A stretch of DNA of 64,000 bases from Plenodomus lindquistii (taxonomy: Eukaryota > Ascomycota > Dothideomycetes > Pleosporales > Leptosphaeriaceae), in assembly GCA_025504975.1 (NCBI GenBank), contig JANUWI010000005.1, positions 868,001 through 932,000 on the forward strand, in the 5' to 3' direction. Under the pieces are notes generated by a model. That model saw only the letters and a program-made list of their open reading frames with translations, had not been told where the DNA came from and ran no database searches. Below are positions 11,341 to 21,490 of this stretch, in pieces. The stretch's first letter is position 1, and each line of letters begins with the position of its first letter. Made by a program: the position numbers and the translations under genes.

Positions 11341-12699
11341 ATGCCTGCCATACCCGACTTCCCCGTCGTCCCAGGCATACACGTCCTCCCCGACTTCTCC
11401 CCAGCCCTAACCCAACACGACATCCAAGACTGCCACGTCTCGCTCCCACACACCCTCCTAATCGACAACATGCTCACCCTTTCCACCTACCTCACCACCC
11501 TCGACACACAAAGCAACTTCTTCGCGCCCCGCAACACGTCCCCCTACAGCCCGAGCCTCCGCGTCCTCCACTCCCGCCTCGAAAACGGGTATCTCAACCC
11601 TTCCCCCCTCCCCACCCCCTTCATCACACCCCAGCACATCGCCCTCGCCGCCCAACCCAACACACTCACGTGCGACATACGCCACCGCCCCCTTTCAGAC
11701 TTCCAAGACCTCTACTACGCCCTCCTCGCCCGCATCCGCGAAATGCAAAAGCGACTCTCCGACCACCTCCGCTCGGGCTTCAGCACCCCAACAACAACCA
11801 TCCACACATCCGGCCCCACGCTCGCAGATCTCCACGCCGCACTATCCGCACACTGGGATTTCCTAAACCACCCGGCCGCAGGACGCGCAATGGATGATGC
11901 GGTTCGTGAGGCCCGCGTGCAGAGTATACAGGATGAGATTGTCGCGCAGGTCAAGGGGAATATGATGGGTGTTGGGGAGGCCGAGACGCAGATTATGCAG
12001 TTGAGGGAAAAGGAAGTGTATGAGATGCAGGGTGGCGTGGAGTGGACGCCCGAGTGGGATGCTGCGCTTGTTAATGCGAAACTTGGGGAGAAGTATCGCG
12101 GGGTGTTTGAGGAGGTTAGGAGGAGGGAGAGGAAGAAGAGGGGGAAGAGGGGCAAGGGTGGGGTGGGGGAGGTGAAGGGTGTGGAGGGGTTGGGAGGGGA
12201 GATGGAGGGTCGACGTGCTGAGGTGGAGTGGTTGGGGCAGGTCGCGCAATCACAACAAGGTTTCCACGACGACACGGACGTGGACGCTCAGAATCAAGAC
12301 CAGGATATCGATCGCGACGAGCAGGAATGGCTCTGGCAAGTCGAACAAATGCAACACCCCGCCTTCCGCGACGACTTCACCATCGACGCCCAGGACGATC
12401 CTACCGCTGAGCTTCTACGCGCAAACGCCGCGCAGCTACGCTACATTCCGGACTTCCAGGACGACGAGCCTATGAAGGACATTGAAGTTGCCCAATCTGT
12501 TCAACACCAGCAAATGCAGCAGCTTGACGGTCCAAGCCCAGTTGAGGAACCCGACGCTAAGAATGTCAATTTGATCGATGCGCGTACGGCCTGGCGCAGG
12601 GAATTACAAGCACAGCGTCAGCGTGTATCGCAGTATACGGCCTATCTTCGCAATCGCGCTAGTACACAGGCTGATTCCATGGCTGAGAATGCGGGGTAG
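11341..12699 (+). CDS. hypothetical protein, charged, coiled-coil centre
   Basis: Single exon, 452 residues, not recognised. The first 150 residues are Pro/Thr/Leu-rich and look ordered (IPDFPVVPGIHVLPDF, then a helical LLARIREMQKRLSDHL segment). Residues about 180-290 are strongly helical and charged, with a Lys/Arg/Gly-rich run (ERKKRGKRGKGG). The last 150 residues are acidic, Gln/Asp-rich and probably disordered, ending in a helical WRRELQAQRQRVSQYTAYL segment. Third-position C changes abruptly to G/T near 11890, but the frame continues without a stop, so I keep one exon. ATG 11341 (ATGCCTGCC) is the first ATG in frame. No enzymatic motif or membrane span is seen. Confidence 0.7.
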   Translation: MPAIPDFPVVPGIHVLPDFSPALTQHDIQDCHVSLPHTLLIDNMLTLSTYLTTLDTQSNFFAPRNTSPYSPSLRVLHSRLENGYLNPSPLPTPFITPQHIALAAQPNTLTCDIRHRPLSDFQDLYYALLARIREMQKRLSDHLRSGFSTPTTTIHTSGPTLADLHAALSAHWDFLNHPAAGRAMDDAVREARVQSIQDEIVAQVKGNMMGVGEAETQIMQLREKEVYEMQGGVEWTPEWDAALVNAKLGEKYRGVFEEVRRRERKKRGKRGKGGVGEVKGVEGLGGEMEGRRAEVEWLGQVAQSQQGFHDDTDVDAQNQDQDIDRDEQEWLWQVEQMQHPAFRDDFTIDAQDDPTAELLRANAAQLRYIPDFQDDEPMKDIEVAQSVQHQQMQQLDGPSPVEEPDAKNVNLIDARTAWRRELQAQRQRVSQYTAYLRNRASTQADSMAENAG

Positions 12700-13060
12700 A
12701 TTGAGTACTAGAGAGCGGTTCGAGGGACGACTCTGATAATTGAATGGATAGTGGACTGGGAGCTTGCTCTTACAGGAGCACTACGAACGGGACTAGGCCA
12801 GCGGATTAGCCACGGGGTTGCAAGATGAGGATTCGGGTTGATCAAGTGGACTGGAAGAGTCGAGTGTCAGGCGTTTGGATTCAGGATTCAACATCTTGAG
12901 TGGAAGAGGTGATGAGCACGGGTAGTCGAGGTGATGGTGCAAGGTGGAACGAAGAGGATGCGTAACTACCATTGTCGCGATATCGCGGTGCAATAATAGT
13001 AAAATGCAAACCACAGCTCGTATGAGTCTATTACACGACTTTCCAATCTTCCTTGACGTC
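12700..13060. other. convergent intergenic region
   Basis: This is 361 bp between the stop of the plus-strand hypothetical gene and the stop of the minus-strand F-box gene. It presumably holds the two 3' UTRs. Nothing else is seen. Confidence 0.5.
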
Positions 13061-14119
13061 TTACATGTAGCTTGGATCGACCTCGATAGCCGAGTCATAC
13101 TGCTCGTTAAGACACTTCGGCGGTACGAGCTGAGGTATATTCCAGACCTTCCGGTTCCAATGTTCAATTATTCCACTGTCCATTGCGTAGCAGCCTTGGA
13201 TGTTGAGACTCTGTTGTGCGAAGTCAGGACAGATTCTACGTGTGCGCTCAATTCTACTCACTTGTAGTCCTGTCAGTCCGCTGATAGCTTCCAGGCTCGC
13301 CTCTTCCAACGGCCCTCCACACTCGGCAACGTGCAAACGTTGTAGCACAGTTCGCCCTGCCCACTCGCGTCCCAGGAAGACCCAAACGTCTCGCCCGATA
13401 AACTTGCAACCAGCCAACCACACATCTTCGCACCACCGACTGTCTTCAAGCAGGTTTGCCAGCTGTCCAGTGGTCAGATCAGCGTTTTGAATCTTCAGTG
13501 ACCGAAGACGGCGTTTCCACACTGCCTTTTGCCCAAGAAGTGACCATGCCTCATCTTGCTCTTTCTTCTCCAGTGCCATGGATGATCGAGGGACCGCTCG
13601 CGCGTACAAGTCGTCTTCAACCCTGATGGACAAATTTCGTAGTCCAAAGGAACTCGAAATTGCCTTGGCGATAGGAATCGTTAATGTCCAGAGAGAAAGA
13701 TCCAAGGTCTGCAGGGTATCTGCATGCCGAGTGAGTACACTTGTGATGAGTGCGTTGTGGAACTTGAAGAGCACGTTGTAGTCATACGTATTGGCGTTGG
13801 GTATGCGTACACAGTGCATCTGTTCACAGTATTCTTCTGCTGCACGACTGCGTATCGGCTGGATTGCTAGGCTTAGGGTGTGGAGATTCGAGTTGGCGAG
13901 TATGCGAGATAGCCGCGAAGTCTGTGAGAATTGCAAAAGTGATCGAACGGAGAGCGACTTCAAGATCTGAGCTAGAATCTCCGGCGGAAGATCCAAAAGG
14001 TTGTAGGCCATGGCATTTGAGAGCTGCGATGCGATCTGTTTTGAATCAGACGGACGATGATCTTGCGGGCTGCGAAGACGACGAAGATGGGCTTTGATCA
14101 CTGCCCCGGTGACTCTCAT
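13061..14119 (-). CDS. F-box / leucine-rich-repeat-like protein
   Basis: Two exons, 14119-13262 and 13210-13061, with a 51-nt intron (donor GTGAGT, branch CTGAC, acceptor CAACAG). The intron is a multiple of three and has no stop, so the unspliced frame is also open (352 versus 335 residues). Splicing restores a leucine-rich-repeat pattern (LTGLQSLNIQGC), which is why I favour it. The F-box is near residues 40-80 (LLDLPPEILAQILKSLSV..LLQFSQTSRL), followed by LRR-like strands (LRNLSIRVE, LRSLKIQNADL, LQRLHVAECGG). F-box proteins are substrate receptors of SCF ubiquitin ligases, binding Skp1 through the F-box. The target is unknown. A shorter start at the ATG 36 codons downstream (14011) is possible. 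Confidence 0.8.
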   Translation of the reverse strand: MRVTGAVIKAHLRRLRSPQDHRPSDSKQIASQLSNAMAYNLLDLPPEILAQILKSLSVRSLLQFSQTSRLSRILANSNLHTLSLAIQPIRSRAAEEYCEQMHCVRIPNANTYDYNVLFKFHNALITSVLTRHADTLQTLDLSLWTLTIPIAKAISSSFGLRNLSIRVEDDLYARAVPRSSMALEKKEQDEAWSLLGQKAVWKRRLRSLKIQNADLTTGQLANLLEDSRWCEDVWLAGCKFIGRDVWVFLGREWAGRTVLQRLHVAECGGPLEEASLEAISGLTGLQVSRIERTRRICPDFAQQSLNIQGCYAMDSGIIEHWNRKVWNIPQLVPPKCLNEQYDSAIEVDPSYM

Positions 14120-14880
14120 TTCTCTGCTCGGCTACCGCTTTCTCTCTTCTGAGAAATACGGGTAACGTCTGGCGTTTATACACGTTTCTGCCCTCGTCTG
14201 CGATTGTTGGTCGTACAGTTGATGCTGCGTAGTAGGGGAGGGTAGTACAACAACTGCGCCGTATAGGAAATGAGCCTGTGCAACCTACGCGTCTGTAATA
14301 GACGAGCGAGATGTGCAGAGTTAATGATGGCGCGTACAATCAAGTTCCTATTCGAAGATTGCTTTTGTGGTGAGGCGCGCCTGGCGTTCTGCAGTCAGCT
14401 TTACAAAGGGCGCCCCTTCTTCAAGGCTGGAGGAGTTGGTTTTTCGAAGACGATACGTGGACCGCGACAAGGGGTTCTTTTGGGTCCATGACTATGTTTG
14501 GATCGTCCATGATTGCTCACGCGTACTGTGATGATCAGTCGGAGATACTCCCGGCCCTTGCACCGTCTGGTCGATAGGTCAGCCACTGATGCAGATAGAC
14601 TACCAACCCGACAATGTGTGATTTTGGCTGCTTCTTTTTAGATGCTTCTTTTGAACGCCTGAAGGTGTCAGGTTCGGGGGCGACCTTGTTGCAGTTCGTG
14701 GCTGTGACCCGCGTCCACGGTGTGGGCTCGTGCGACATTGATCTTGTGACCGCCTCTTCACTGTCCATGCGATAGCCATCATGACTCCGCAAGGCATATG
14801 GCAGCCACGCCGAGACCTAGGGCTGTGTCATGCGAAGGATGCAAGCTGCATGGTGGTGGCATGGCGTTGCAGGTGCACAT
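14120..14880. other. intergenic, nothing recognised
   Basis: This 761-bp stretch holds the promoter side of the F-box gene and the 3' flank of LIP2. Short open frames on the minus strand at 14535-14800 lack any family motif. No repeats are seen. Confidence 0.45.
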
Positions 14881-15603
14881 TCACGCCGTCAGCAAATCCT
14901 TGACCTCTGCCTCGTCCACCATCTCAATGTACTCGACGCTATGCAGGCGTTCGCCGACCTCGCGCACAAAATCTTTGCCAACTTCACCAACATTTCCATC
15001 AACGACTCCTTGCTTGATAAAATTCGTTGTCCTCTTTCCTTGTAACCCACACGCCACGATCCTGTCAAACCACCACAAGTCTGTATTCACATTGAGGCCG
15101 ACGCCATGGCTTGTGACATTCCTCCTCATATGCACTCCAATCGCTGCAATCTTATCATCTTCAGAAGTCCAGACGCCTGTATTCTCTGTAGTCATAGCCT
15201 TGATGCCATAGTTTGCACATGTGGCGATTAAACTCTTTTCAAGTAGACACACATATGTTCGCGGTGTGAGTTTGTGCGTACGTAGGTCGATGATGGGGTA
15301 TGCAACCAGCTGACCAGGTCCATGGAAGGTGGTCTGGCCTCCTCTCAGGGCCTCGACGAACTCGGCCCGCCCGTTTGCGCGGAGGAAGTCCTGTTGCTCG
15401 GCTGACACGGTGCCTACTTCTCTCCTCCCGCAGGTGTAGACTGGCTGGAACTGGGCTGTTATGATGTGTGGTGGGGGCGCGAGCGCATTTGATGGTGGCT
15501 TGGAGGCGAGAAAGCGTGCAACGAGCCGTTCTTGGATGCGTGCAGCAGTCGCGTAAGACACAGTGCCTGGGAGGTGAATATGGCGGAGCACGGGCGTAGC
15601 CAT
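14881..15603 (-). CDS. LIP2: lipoyl(octanoyl) transferase, mitochondrial
   Basis: Single exon, 240 residues, starting at ATG 15603; the frame is open 12 codons further up but has no ATG there. It transfers octanoate from acyl carrier protein to lipoyl domains (glycine cleavage H protein, then the 2-oxoacid dehydrogenases), the first committed step of lipoate synthesis in mitochondria. The LipB signature RGGQTTFHGPGQ spans residues 87-98. The catalytic lysine is K151 (DDKIAAIGVH) and the acyl-thioester cysteine is C185 (ACGLQGKRTTN). SHGVGLNVN (165-173) completes the pocket. The length is normal for the family. The first 35 residues are basic without an obvious cleavage site. It is divergent with POP7, with about 207 bp between start codons. 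Confidence 0.93.
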   Translation of the reverse strand: MATPVLRHIHLPGTVSYATAARIQERLVARFLASKPPSNALAPPPHIITAQFQPVYTCGRREVGTVSAEQQDFLRANGRAEFVEALRGGQTTFHGPGQLVAYPIIDLRTHKLTPRTYVCLLEKSLIATCANYGIKAMTTENTGVWTSEDDKIAAIGVHMRRNVTSHGVGLNVNTDLWWFDRIVACGLQGKRTTNFIKQGVVDGNVGEVGKDFVREVGERLHSVEYIEMVDEAEVKDLLTA

Positions 15604-15810
15604 TATGGTCGTCGCGTGCAGCTGATGAGCATTGCACAAAGGCCCAGACTTGGAGGGTTGAAGTGGCCATCAAAGTAACATCGTCATACCGTTCGCCGGT
15701 ACCGATAAGCCAAAATTTATGTGGGGAAAGCGCGACGCGACTCGCGCCTTCCGTTGCTGAATCCCACGAACCTCACACACAACCACTGTCGCATATACTA
15801 TACACCCACA
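15604..15810. promoter_or_regulatory. short divergent promoter shared by LIP2 and POP7
   Basis: Only 207 bp separate the divergent start codons of LIP2 and POP7, so both promoters and leaders must lie here. I see no clear TATA box. GCGCGACGCGACTCGCGC near 15730 is a GC-rich, partly palindromic stretch. Co-regulation is inferred from spacing only. Confidence 0.5.
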
Positions 15811-16695
15811 ATGGCAGGACAAAAACGAACGCGTAGTGGCGAGCCCAAACCCCCAACCTCCAAACAAGACCTCGACATTGCCATGACCGACGCAACACTA
15901 CCCTGCGCGCAACCTCTCCAACCCTCAACCAATACCGCCGACACAGCAACCACCACCACCACACACACCACAAACCCAGCCCTTCCTCTCTCCACCCCCT
16001 CACAACCCCCCCACCCACCACACATACCAGCAGCCCCGCCCTCCAAGTCCACCAAACAACCCTCTCAGTCCACCAGACAACCCCCCACCCGCACGCACCC
16101 CAAAAAAATGCGCCGCCTCCCCCCAACCGCAACCCTCACCAAACGCCCACTCCTCCACCCCTCCCTCCCCTCTCCCTTCTCCTCCTCCACTTCCCCAAAA
16201 ACCCTCTACATCACCGCCTCAACACCCTACATATCGAGCCTAAAACGCGTGCGCGGTCTGCTTTCTGAGATTGAAAAGCGAGGGAACCAAGCTTCTTCTG
16301 CGCAGAATATACGTGGTGCTGGGAACAACAGGGGAAAAGGAGGGGGAAGGGGAAGGGGAGGTGGAGGGTATGCACAGGCGAATGGACGGCTTGATGCGCA
16401 GGCTGTGGAGAGGGGGATTGTGCAGGGTGTGAGAGGGGATGGGGATGCGGATGCGGGAAAGGGGAAGGGGAAGGGGAGGGGAGGGGAAGAAGTCTTTTTA
16501 AAGGCGACGGGAAGGGCGATTGCGAGGGCGTTGGAGATTGGGGTTTATTTTCAGGGGGAGGGGGGGTTTAGGGTTAGGGTGGAGATGGGGAGTGTGAGGG
16601 CGGTGGATGATGTTGAGGTTGAGGAGCGAGATGATGTGCCGGAGACGAGGGTGCGGACGTTGAGTTCGGTGACGGTGGGGATTGGGATGATGTGA
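15811..16695 (+). CDS. POP7: RNase P/MRP subunit Pop7 (Rpp20), Alba-like
   Basis: Single exon, 294 residues. The Alba-like core is recognisable in two parts: KTLYITASTPYISSLKRVRGLL (first strand and helix) and FLKATGRAIARALEIGVYFQ followed by VRVEMGSVRAVDDVEVEE (helix and strands). These match Pop7/Rpp20, which with Pop6 binds the P3 domain of RNase P and MRP RNA for tRNA and rRNA processing. The protein is about twice the usual length. It has a Thr/Pro-rich disordered N-terminus of about 125 residues and a Gly/Arg/Lys-rich insertion of about 60 residues between the two Alba halves. ATG 15811 is the first in frame. Base composition flips from C-rich to G-rich near 16230, without breaking the frame. 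Confidence 0.85.
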   Translation: MAGQKRTRSGEPKPPTSKQDLDIAMTDATLPCAQPLQPSTNTADTATTTTTHTTNPALPLSTPSQPPHPPHIPAAPPSKSTKQPSQSTRQPPTRTHPKKMRRLPPTATLTKRPLLHPSLPSPFSSSTSPKTLYITASTPYISSLKRVRGLLSEIEKRGNQASSAQNIRGAGNNRGKGGGRGRGGGGYAQANGRLDAQAVERGIVQGVRGDGDADAGKGKGKGRGGEEVFLKATGRAIARALEIGVYFQGEGGFRVRVEMGSVRAVDDVEVEERDDVPETRVRTLSSVTVGIGMM

Positions 16696-17668
16696 AGAAG
16701 GTGAATGAGCTGTGGAATGGTGTGTGTGTATGTGAGATACCCGACTACAGAAAAAGTCACCTCAGAATCACAAGCACGACCAATCGATCAATCAATCAAT
16801 CAGATCAGATCAGACAAAGGTCAAATATGTATCATTGAAGTCCACACACCCCTACTCTCCAACCCCTCGTCACGCACTACACACACAAACACACCTCCCA
16901 CTCTATTCCCTGAAAAGGTCCCAGTCCCATTTCAACTCTAATCATGCCATCTCATTATGCCACGCTCCATCATCCAAAACCCCCCCGACTCCGCTGCCAA
17001 GGAAAAAGGAAAGAACTAGACAGACGATCGTGTATAACAAAGGAAAATAAAGTTGAGTCGCTCGATAATACAGTGAATGTTTGCGGACCATGATAGGTCC
17101 TTTGCTTTGCCTCTTCCAAGAGGTCGAAATTTCATCCCAAAAACGCCAGAAAAGGGCACAAAATGTAGCCCGAGGCCACGCCAAAAGTACTCCGGATTGT
17201 GGATGCCAAGGGTACGCCGTGGGATGTAAGTTGGGTTGTAATGGTGAATGTTCATTCTTGAAAAGCCCAATGATGAAGCTCGATGGGTGTGTCGTTTATG
17301 GTATTGGCGTTTGTAACGTTGATGTTGAGGTTGGTATGCAGGGTTTGTTAAAAGTTATTGCTGGCTTCCTGCTCCAAGTAGCCGAACAAAGCAGGAGCAT
17401 GCAATACTCGTTGTACGCCTTCTTGTCTTATTGATCAGGCGCGATACCCCTGGAACCGTTACCAGAGTAGAATGTCGAGTAGTGTTCCGATGCGTGGTCC
17501 AGGTATTCTTGTAAAGACATCGCTCTTCCTATGGCGGCCAAGGTGGTTTGCAAGCGTAAAAGCCAATTTGGGCCCTGAACATCTTCTCAATCTTCATCCA
17601 TGAGTCTGGACGCGGAGCGCTCGTCTCGCCCTATCGATTCCTTAACTTGTGCGTGAGTCGTAGCCACT
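16696..17668. other. convergent intergenic region with short repeats
   Basis: This is 973 bp between the stops of POP7 and the FHA gene. It contains a short simple repeat at about 16783-16815 (TCAA units followed by GATCA units). A motif-free open frame at 17081-17434 probably does not code. No gene is recognised. Confidence 0.5.
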
Positions 17669-19920
17669 TCAACGATCAGCCTTGGGATACTGATTCATCA
17701 TCGCCATGACTGCGACACCAATAGCAACGACCGTCACAATAGCGCCAACGGGACCTCCGTGATACATTAGATCACGGTTAGATCGCTGTGTCACCAAACC
17801 ATTGGGGGGCTTGGCTGTGTGCTTGACGCCATTTTGTCCTGTCGCATGCCCATTTTGTGGGCTTGATTTCGGAACTGAGACCTCTGGGCCGTCCTCGTCA
17901 AGGTCCCTGTCTCTGATGATTGTAATCTCGCCCTCCTCAGCCTCATCATCCTCCGATTCCTCTGCACCAGTGCGGGCCTGTGTGTGCGGTCCTTCGCTGT
18001 CACTTCGCCTTCTCCGTCGGGCTTCCTTGCTCGCTGACCTGGCGTTGTCATTCCGGATGGTCTCGATCATCTCTGCCAGAGTCTTCCGGTCCGCTTCTGC
18101 AGTCTCAGCTCGTTCACGGTAGCGCTCCATTTGTTGCTTCATCTCATTCATCTCAGTCAACATATGGTCCAGACGTTGCTGCAATCGGGCCGTGCTGTCC
18201 TCGGTGTCGGCAGGTGTCGCAGGTTCGTTCTGAAATTCAGGTACCTCTTCATTCTTGTCTGCTGTTTCGTGCTCCTCGGCATGTCCCTTCACAAGTGATT
18301 CGGCAGTCTCATCCGCCTCTTTGGAAGACTCCCGTTCTAAACGACTAGCACGCTCTTCCGCCTCTTCCCTTGCCCGACGTTCTTCGTTCAGAAGGCTTTC
18401 GAGATCGCGGAGGCGTATGCCTTGTGATTCTATTTCCTTCTTGGCACTTGTCAAAGCCTCGTTGAGGGAAGACATTTGTGCATCTGATCGAACAGGAGAT
18501 CCTGTCTTCTGTCGCTCAGTGTCCGACCTCCTAAGAGACGTTGCAGCGTCAGGCTTCTCAGGTAGAGGCTGTTGTGGTGGTGGTGCAGGAGGATCCGAGA
18601 ATCTTGTCTTCATATTCAAGTCCTTGATTGGCGATATTCTGACTGGGTTGACGGGTGAGGCTTTGAGAGGCTCGTTCTTTGGGTCTGCGGTCAGTATGTT
18701 GTTGATGTATTGATGCGTCTGCTGAAGTTCCTGTGACTGTTGCTTTGCAGCTTTGATCTCGGCCTAAAGATGTTAGCTACATCCTAGAGGAGCCATGGCC
18801 AGGGACCTACGTTGAGTTTCTTCACCACTTGTTCCATGGTGACGGGCTGTAACCAGAAATTGGGATGCCGAGGTTGCTGCATGCCATTAGGGTAGACTGG
18901 AACAGCCCCCGGGCCCTGCAGGCGCTGGCCATTGACGGAGCCTTGACTTGGGGTACGACCACGCATGTTTGCTAATTGCTGTTGTCCGCCTGGTCCCATC
19001 ATGTTGGCTAGCTGGGGCCCTTCTATTTCGCCAAAGTTGAGATCCATCATCTCGTTACTCGTCCTGGCATAGATTCCGGCATGCTCGACACGAGCAGCAA
19101 CCTTGTGGTGCACGATGGTCTTCTGGTCCTCACTAACAATGTCAATTCCGAGTTCGAGCATGTCCTGCTCTCGTAATTCGTGCGGGTCTGAGTCTCGGTT
19201 CTCCTGGGACAGCCGGGCTCCATTGACAAAGGTGCCATTGGATGACTTGACGTCCCGTATCCAGATCTTGCCATTTCGATCCGCCCAGACTTCGGCGTGT
19301 TGTCTCGACAAGACCTTGGAGTCGAAATAGCCGTTGAGGGGTGTAGGGATTGTTTTGTTGTTGGTTTGACGCCCGATGCGGAGGACATCGGGGAAGAACG
19401 GGACCGTGATGGTCTTGCGTTCAAATGTGCCGTTCATGGGGACAAGGTGCAGGACGGCAGCGCTCTCCTGTCCCTGTTGTCGTGGCGCGCCGTTCTGCTG
19501 CTGTGCCTGGACGGCGCCATTGTGCTGTGAGGGTACCATGGCGGAGGGTGTTTGCAGGGCGCTCATTGCAGACGCTGCAGAGGAGCCGGTGCTTGCAGAT
19601 GCGACCGGCTGGGGGCGTGCAGTTGTGATTCCGGCGATGGGTTCAGTCTTGGTTGCGGGCCATAGCCCTTTTGGAGCCTTTGCTTTGCGGGCAGCCCAGG
19701 CCGCGGCCTCTGCACTGTTGGGGGGCGCAGAGGCGTTTGTCTGTGACGACGAAGCCGAGATGGTGGACGTGGTGGATGCCTGTGACGAGAGGGAGGATGA
19801 CGAGTTTGAGCGTTTTGCGCTACGGGGCATGAAAATACCACCAGCGTTGGGCACGCCCTCAGCGCTCCATGCCTGGCGATTGATGTTCTGGAAATTGACG
19901 GGGGGAGCGACGGCCGTCAT
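17669..19920 (-). CDS. FHA-domain, coiled-coil, tail-anchored protein (SLMAP-like STRIPAK subunit)
   Basis: Two exons, 19920-18811 and 18763-17669, with a 47-nt intron (GTAGGT, branch TAGCTAAC, acceptor TTTAG). The phase is preserved and the product is 734 residues. The N-terminus is Ser/Ala-rich. The FHA domain (about 156-260) has RIGR (181-184), SRQH (205-208) and SSNGTFVNG (226-234), the phosphothreonine-binding residues. Long coiled coil follows (about 365-590), then an acidic disordered region, and a C-terminal hydrophobic segment (GGPVGAIVTVVAIGVAVMAMM) that is a tail anchor. This order matches animal SLMAP and fungal Far9/Far10/PRO45-type proteins, which tether the STRIPAK phosphatase complex to ER, nuclear and mitochondrial membranes. 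STRIPAK function is inferred from architecture. Confidence 0.88.
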
Positions 19921-20930
19921 TGGCGTGGCTGTGGGCGTGTTTGGGGGGAAGGAGCCGGGCGTGGACGCGGACGTGGGCGCGGACGACGTCGTTGTTGTCA
20001 GGGTCCGCCGTCACTTTTCTCGCACGCTTCCCGTGTCCTTTTCGTGCTCGGCAGCGCGACACCAGCGAGACTGCCGCGAGGCGGGCAACAATAGCAAGAG
20101 CGGCCGGCGGCTCTCTCAGAGACGCATGCGTCGCGGCACGATGCAAATATTGGGGGGGACGATTCGCGCAGTCGAGGTCGGTCGTGTGCTTGGGCCCAAG
20201 TGCGAGGAAGCCCCGTGCGACGTCAGGGCGATGCAGGCGTGCGGAAGGGCGGAGAGCACGGCAGCAGAGCGCCGGCAGTGAGGGTTCGGTTCGGCGATGG
20301 GTGGCCGCAGTCCGGGCGGTGGTGAATGCGAGGTGGTGGACGGTGTGGATGGGCCCTGGAGTCGAGCGAGCGGAGGTGGCAGTCGGGCCTTGTCCTGTCC
20401 CTAACTGGACGCTGACTGGCCACACGGGCGAGACAACAGGCGTGATATGGGCTTGGGGGAGAGGACAGCGCAGAGGGAGTCACGCTTGGGGTGGGACAAG
20501 TGCTGCAAACGCGAGCCACGCAGTGAGTCGAGCTGGAGGGCGATGAAAGCAACAGGTATGTATGCCACTATTTCGCTTCATTCCAGGGCTGCGTCGACAT
20601 TGGGAAAGGATCAGGTCACGTGCAGCCCCCAAGCGCCGCCCACCCGGCTACGTCAGAAATAGAGGTGCTCGAAACAGCCGTCTCAAACTTGTCGTGATTG
20701 GATTGGGCGTCCATCTCAGTGTCTGACATGTGCATAAAGCGCACTGGGCATGTCAGTATGTCACGTCTCTAGGCTCCTTATGCGACCCGGGCGTGGTGTC
20801 GTTCCCCAGACATGCCGTGTTGCCAAGGACGCGATGCACGAGCCGCGGCGGCCATGGCCTTCGCAGTGCGACGACCATCTTGTTCCACATTGATATAGCA
20901 CCACACTGTTCACACTGTGCAGTCGTCGCA
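19921..20930. promoter_or_regulatory. divergent promoter region of the FHA gene and MGR2
   Basis: About 1 kb lies between the two start codons. It is GC-rich and has many long open frames on both strands, which I regard as compositional. Two sites stand out: CACGTG at 20617-20622 (E-box, Cbf1/bHLH type) and TACGTCA at 20649-20655 (half CRE), both about 280-310 bp upstream of the MGR2 ATG. Their use is inferred. Confidence 0.4.
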
Positions 20931-21490
20931 ATGCCTGTCCCAGTCGGATCAATGCCGCAAGGCGCTCACGGTCGGGGTCCCTCCACCCTCGATAAACGTA
21001 CGATGCGACCGCTGGTGCTCCCGTAGTCTTGGACATGGCTAACAGCGTCTAGTGAAGATGGGCGGCATGATGGGCGGATGTATGTTGGCACGACACATGG
21101 CGGTGCATTGAGTGTATTCTGACTACTTCTGCGCAGCTGTCGGCCTTATCATTGGCTTCATCTTCGGTACGCGCAGTCCAGACTTTGCTCTTCTGGCGCA
21201 TTCTGACCCCCATACCATAGGCTTCACCAACATTGTTCGGTTTGGCCCAGGACCGAATGGCATGCTGCGTACGCTTGGACAATACATGATGGGATCTGCA
21301 GCGACTTTTGGGTACGACCTGACGACTTCGCCCTATAACCACTGCAGCTAACACTGATAGATTCTTCATGGCCATTGGCACAACCATCCGAACAGACAGC
21401 TCGCCCATCGTCACCGAGGCCTTCAACAAGATCAACCGACGACCCATCATCCTGCAACGGCAGTTCCCGCGCCCAACACGCGATGAATAG
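20931..21490 (+). CDS. MGR2: Mgr2, TIM23-complex subunit (five small exons)
   Basis: Exons 20931-20997, 21053-21079, 21137-21166, 21221-21311 and 21361-21490 are joined by introns of 55, 57, 54 and 49 nt, all GT..AG with matching phases. The product is 114 residues. No single open frame shows this gene. The spliced protein carries the Mgr2/ROMO1 pattern: DKLKMGGMMGG, VGLIIGFIFGG, RFGPGPNGMLRTLGQYMMGS and AATFGFFMAIGTTIRTD, that is two glycine-rich transmembrane helices with GxxxG packing. Yeast Mgr2 closes the lateral gate of the TIM23 channel in the mitochondrial inner membrane and controls sorting of preproteins. The short C-terminal tail ends RPTRDE. Exons 2 and 3 are only 27 and 30 nt. 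Confidence 0.9.

Noticed and set aside
19376..20281. Long plus-strand open frame opposite the FHA gene
   Set aside because: It is the antisense of the FHA first exon and GC-rich promoter. It has no motif, and the minus strand has a full FHA domain and splice support.
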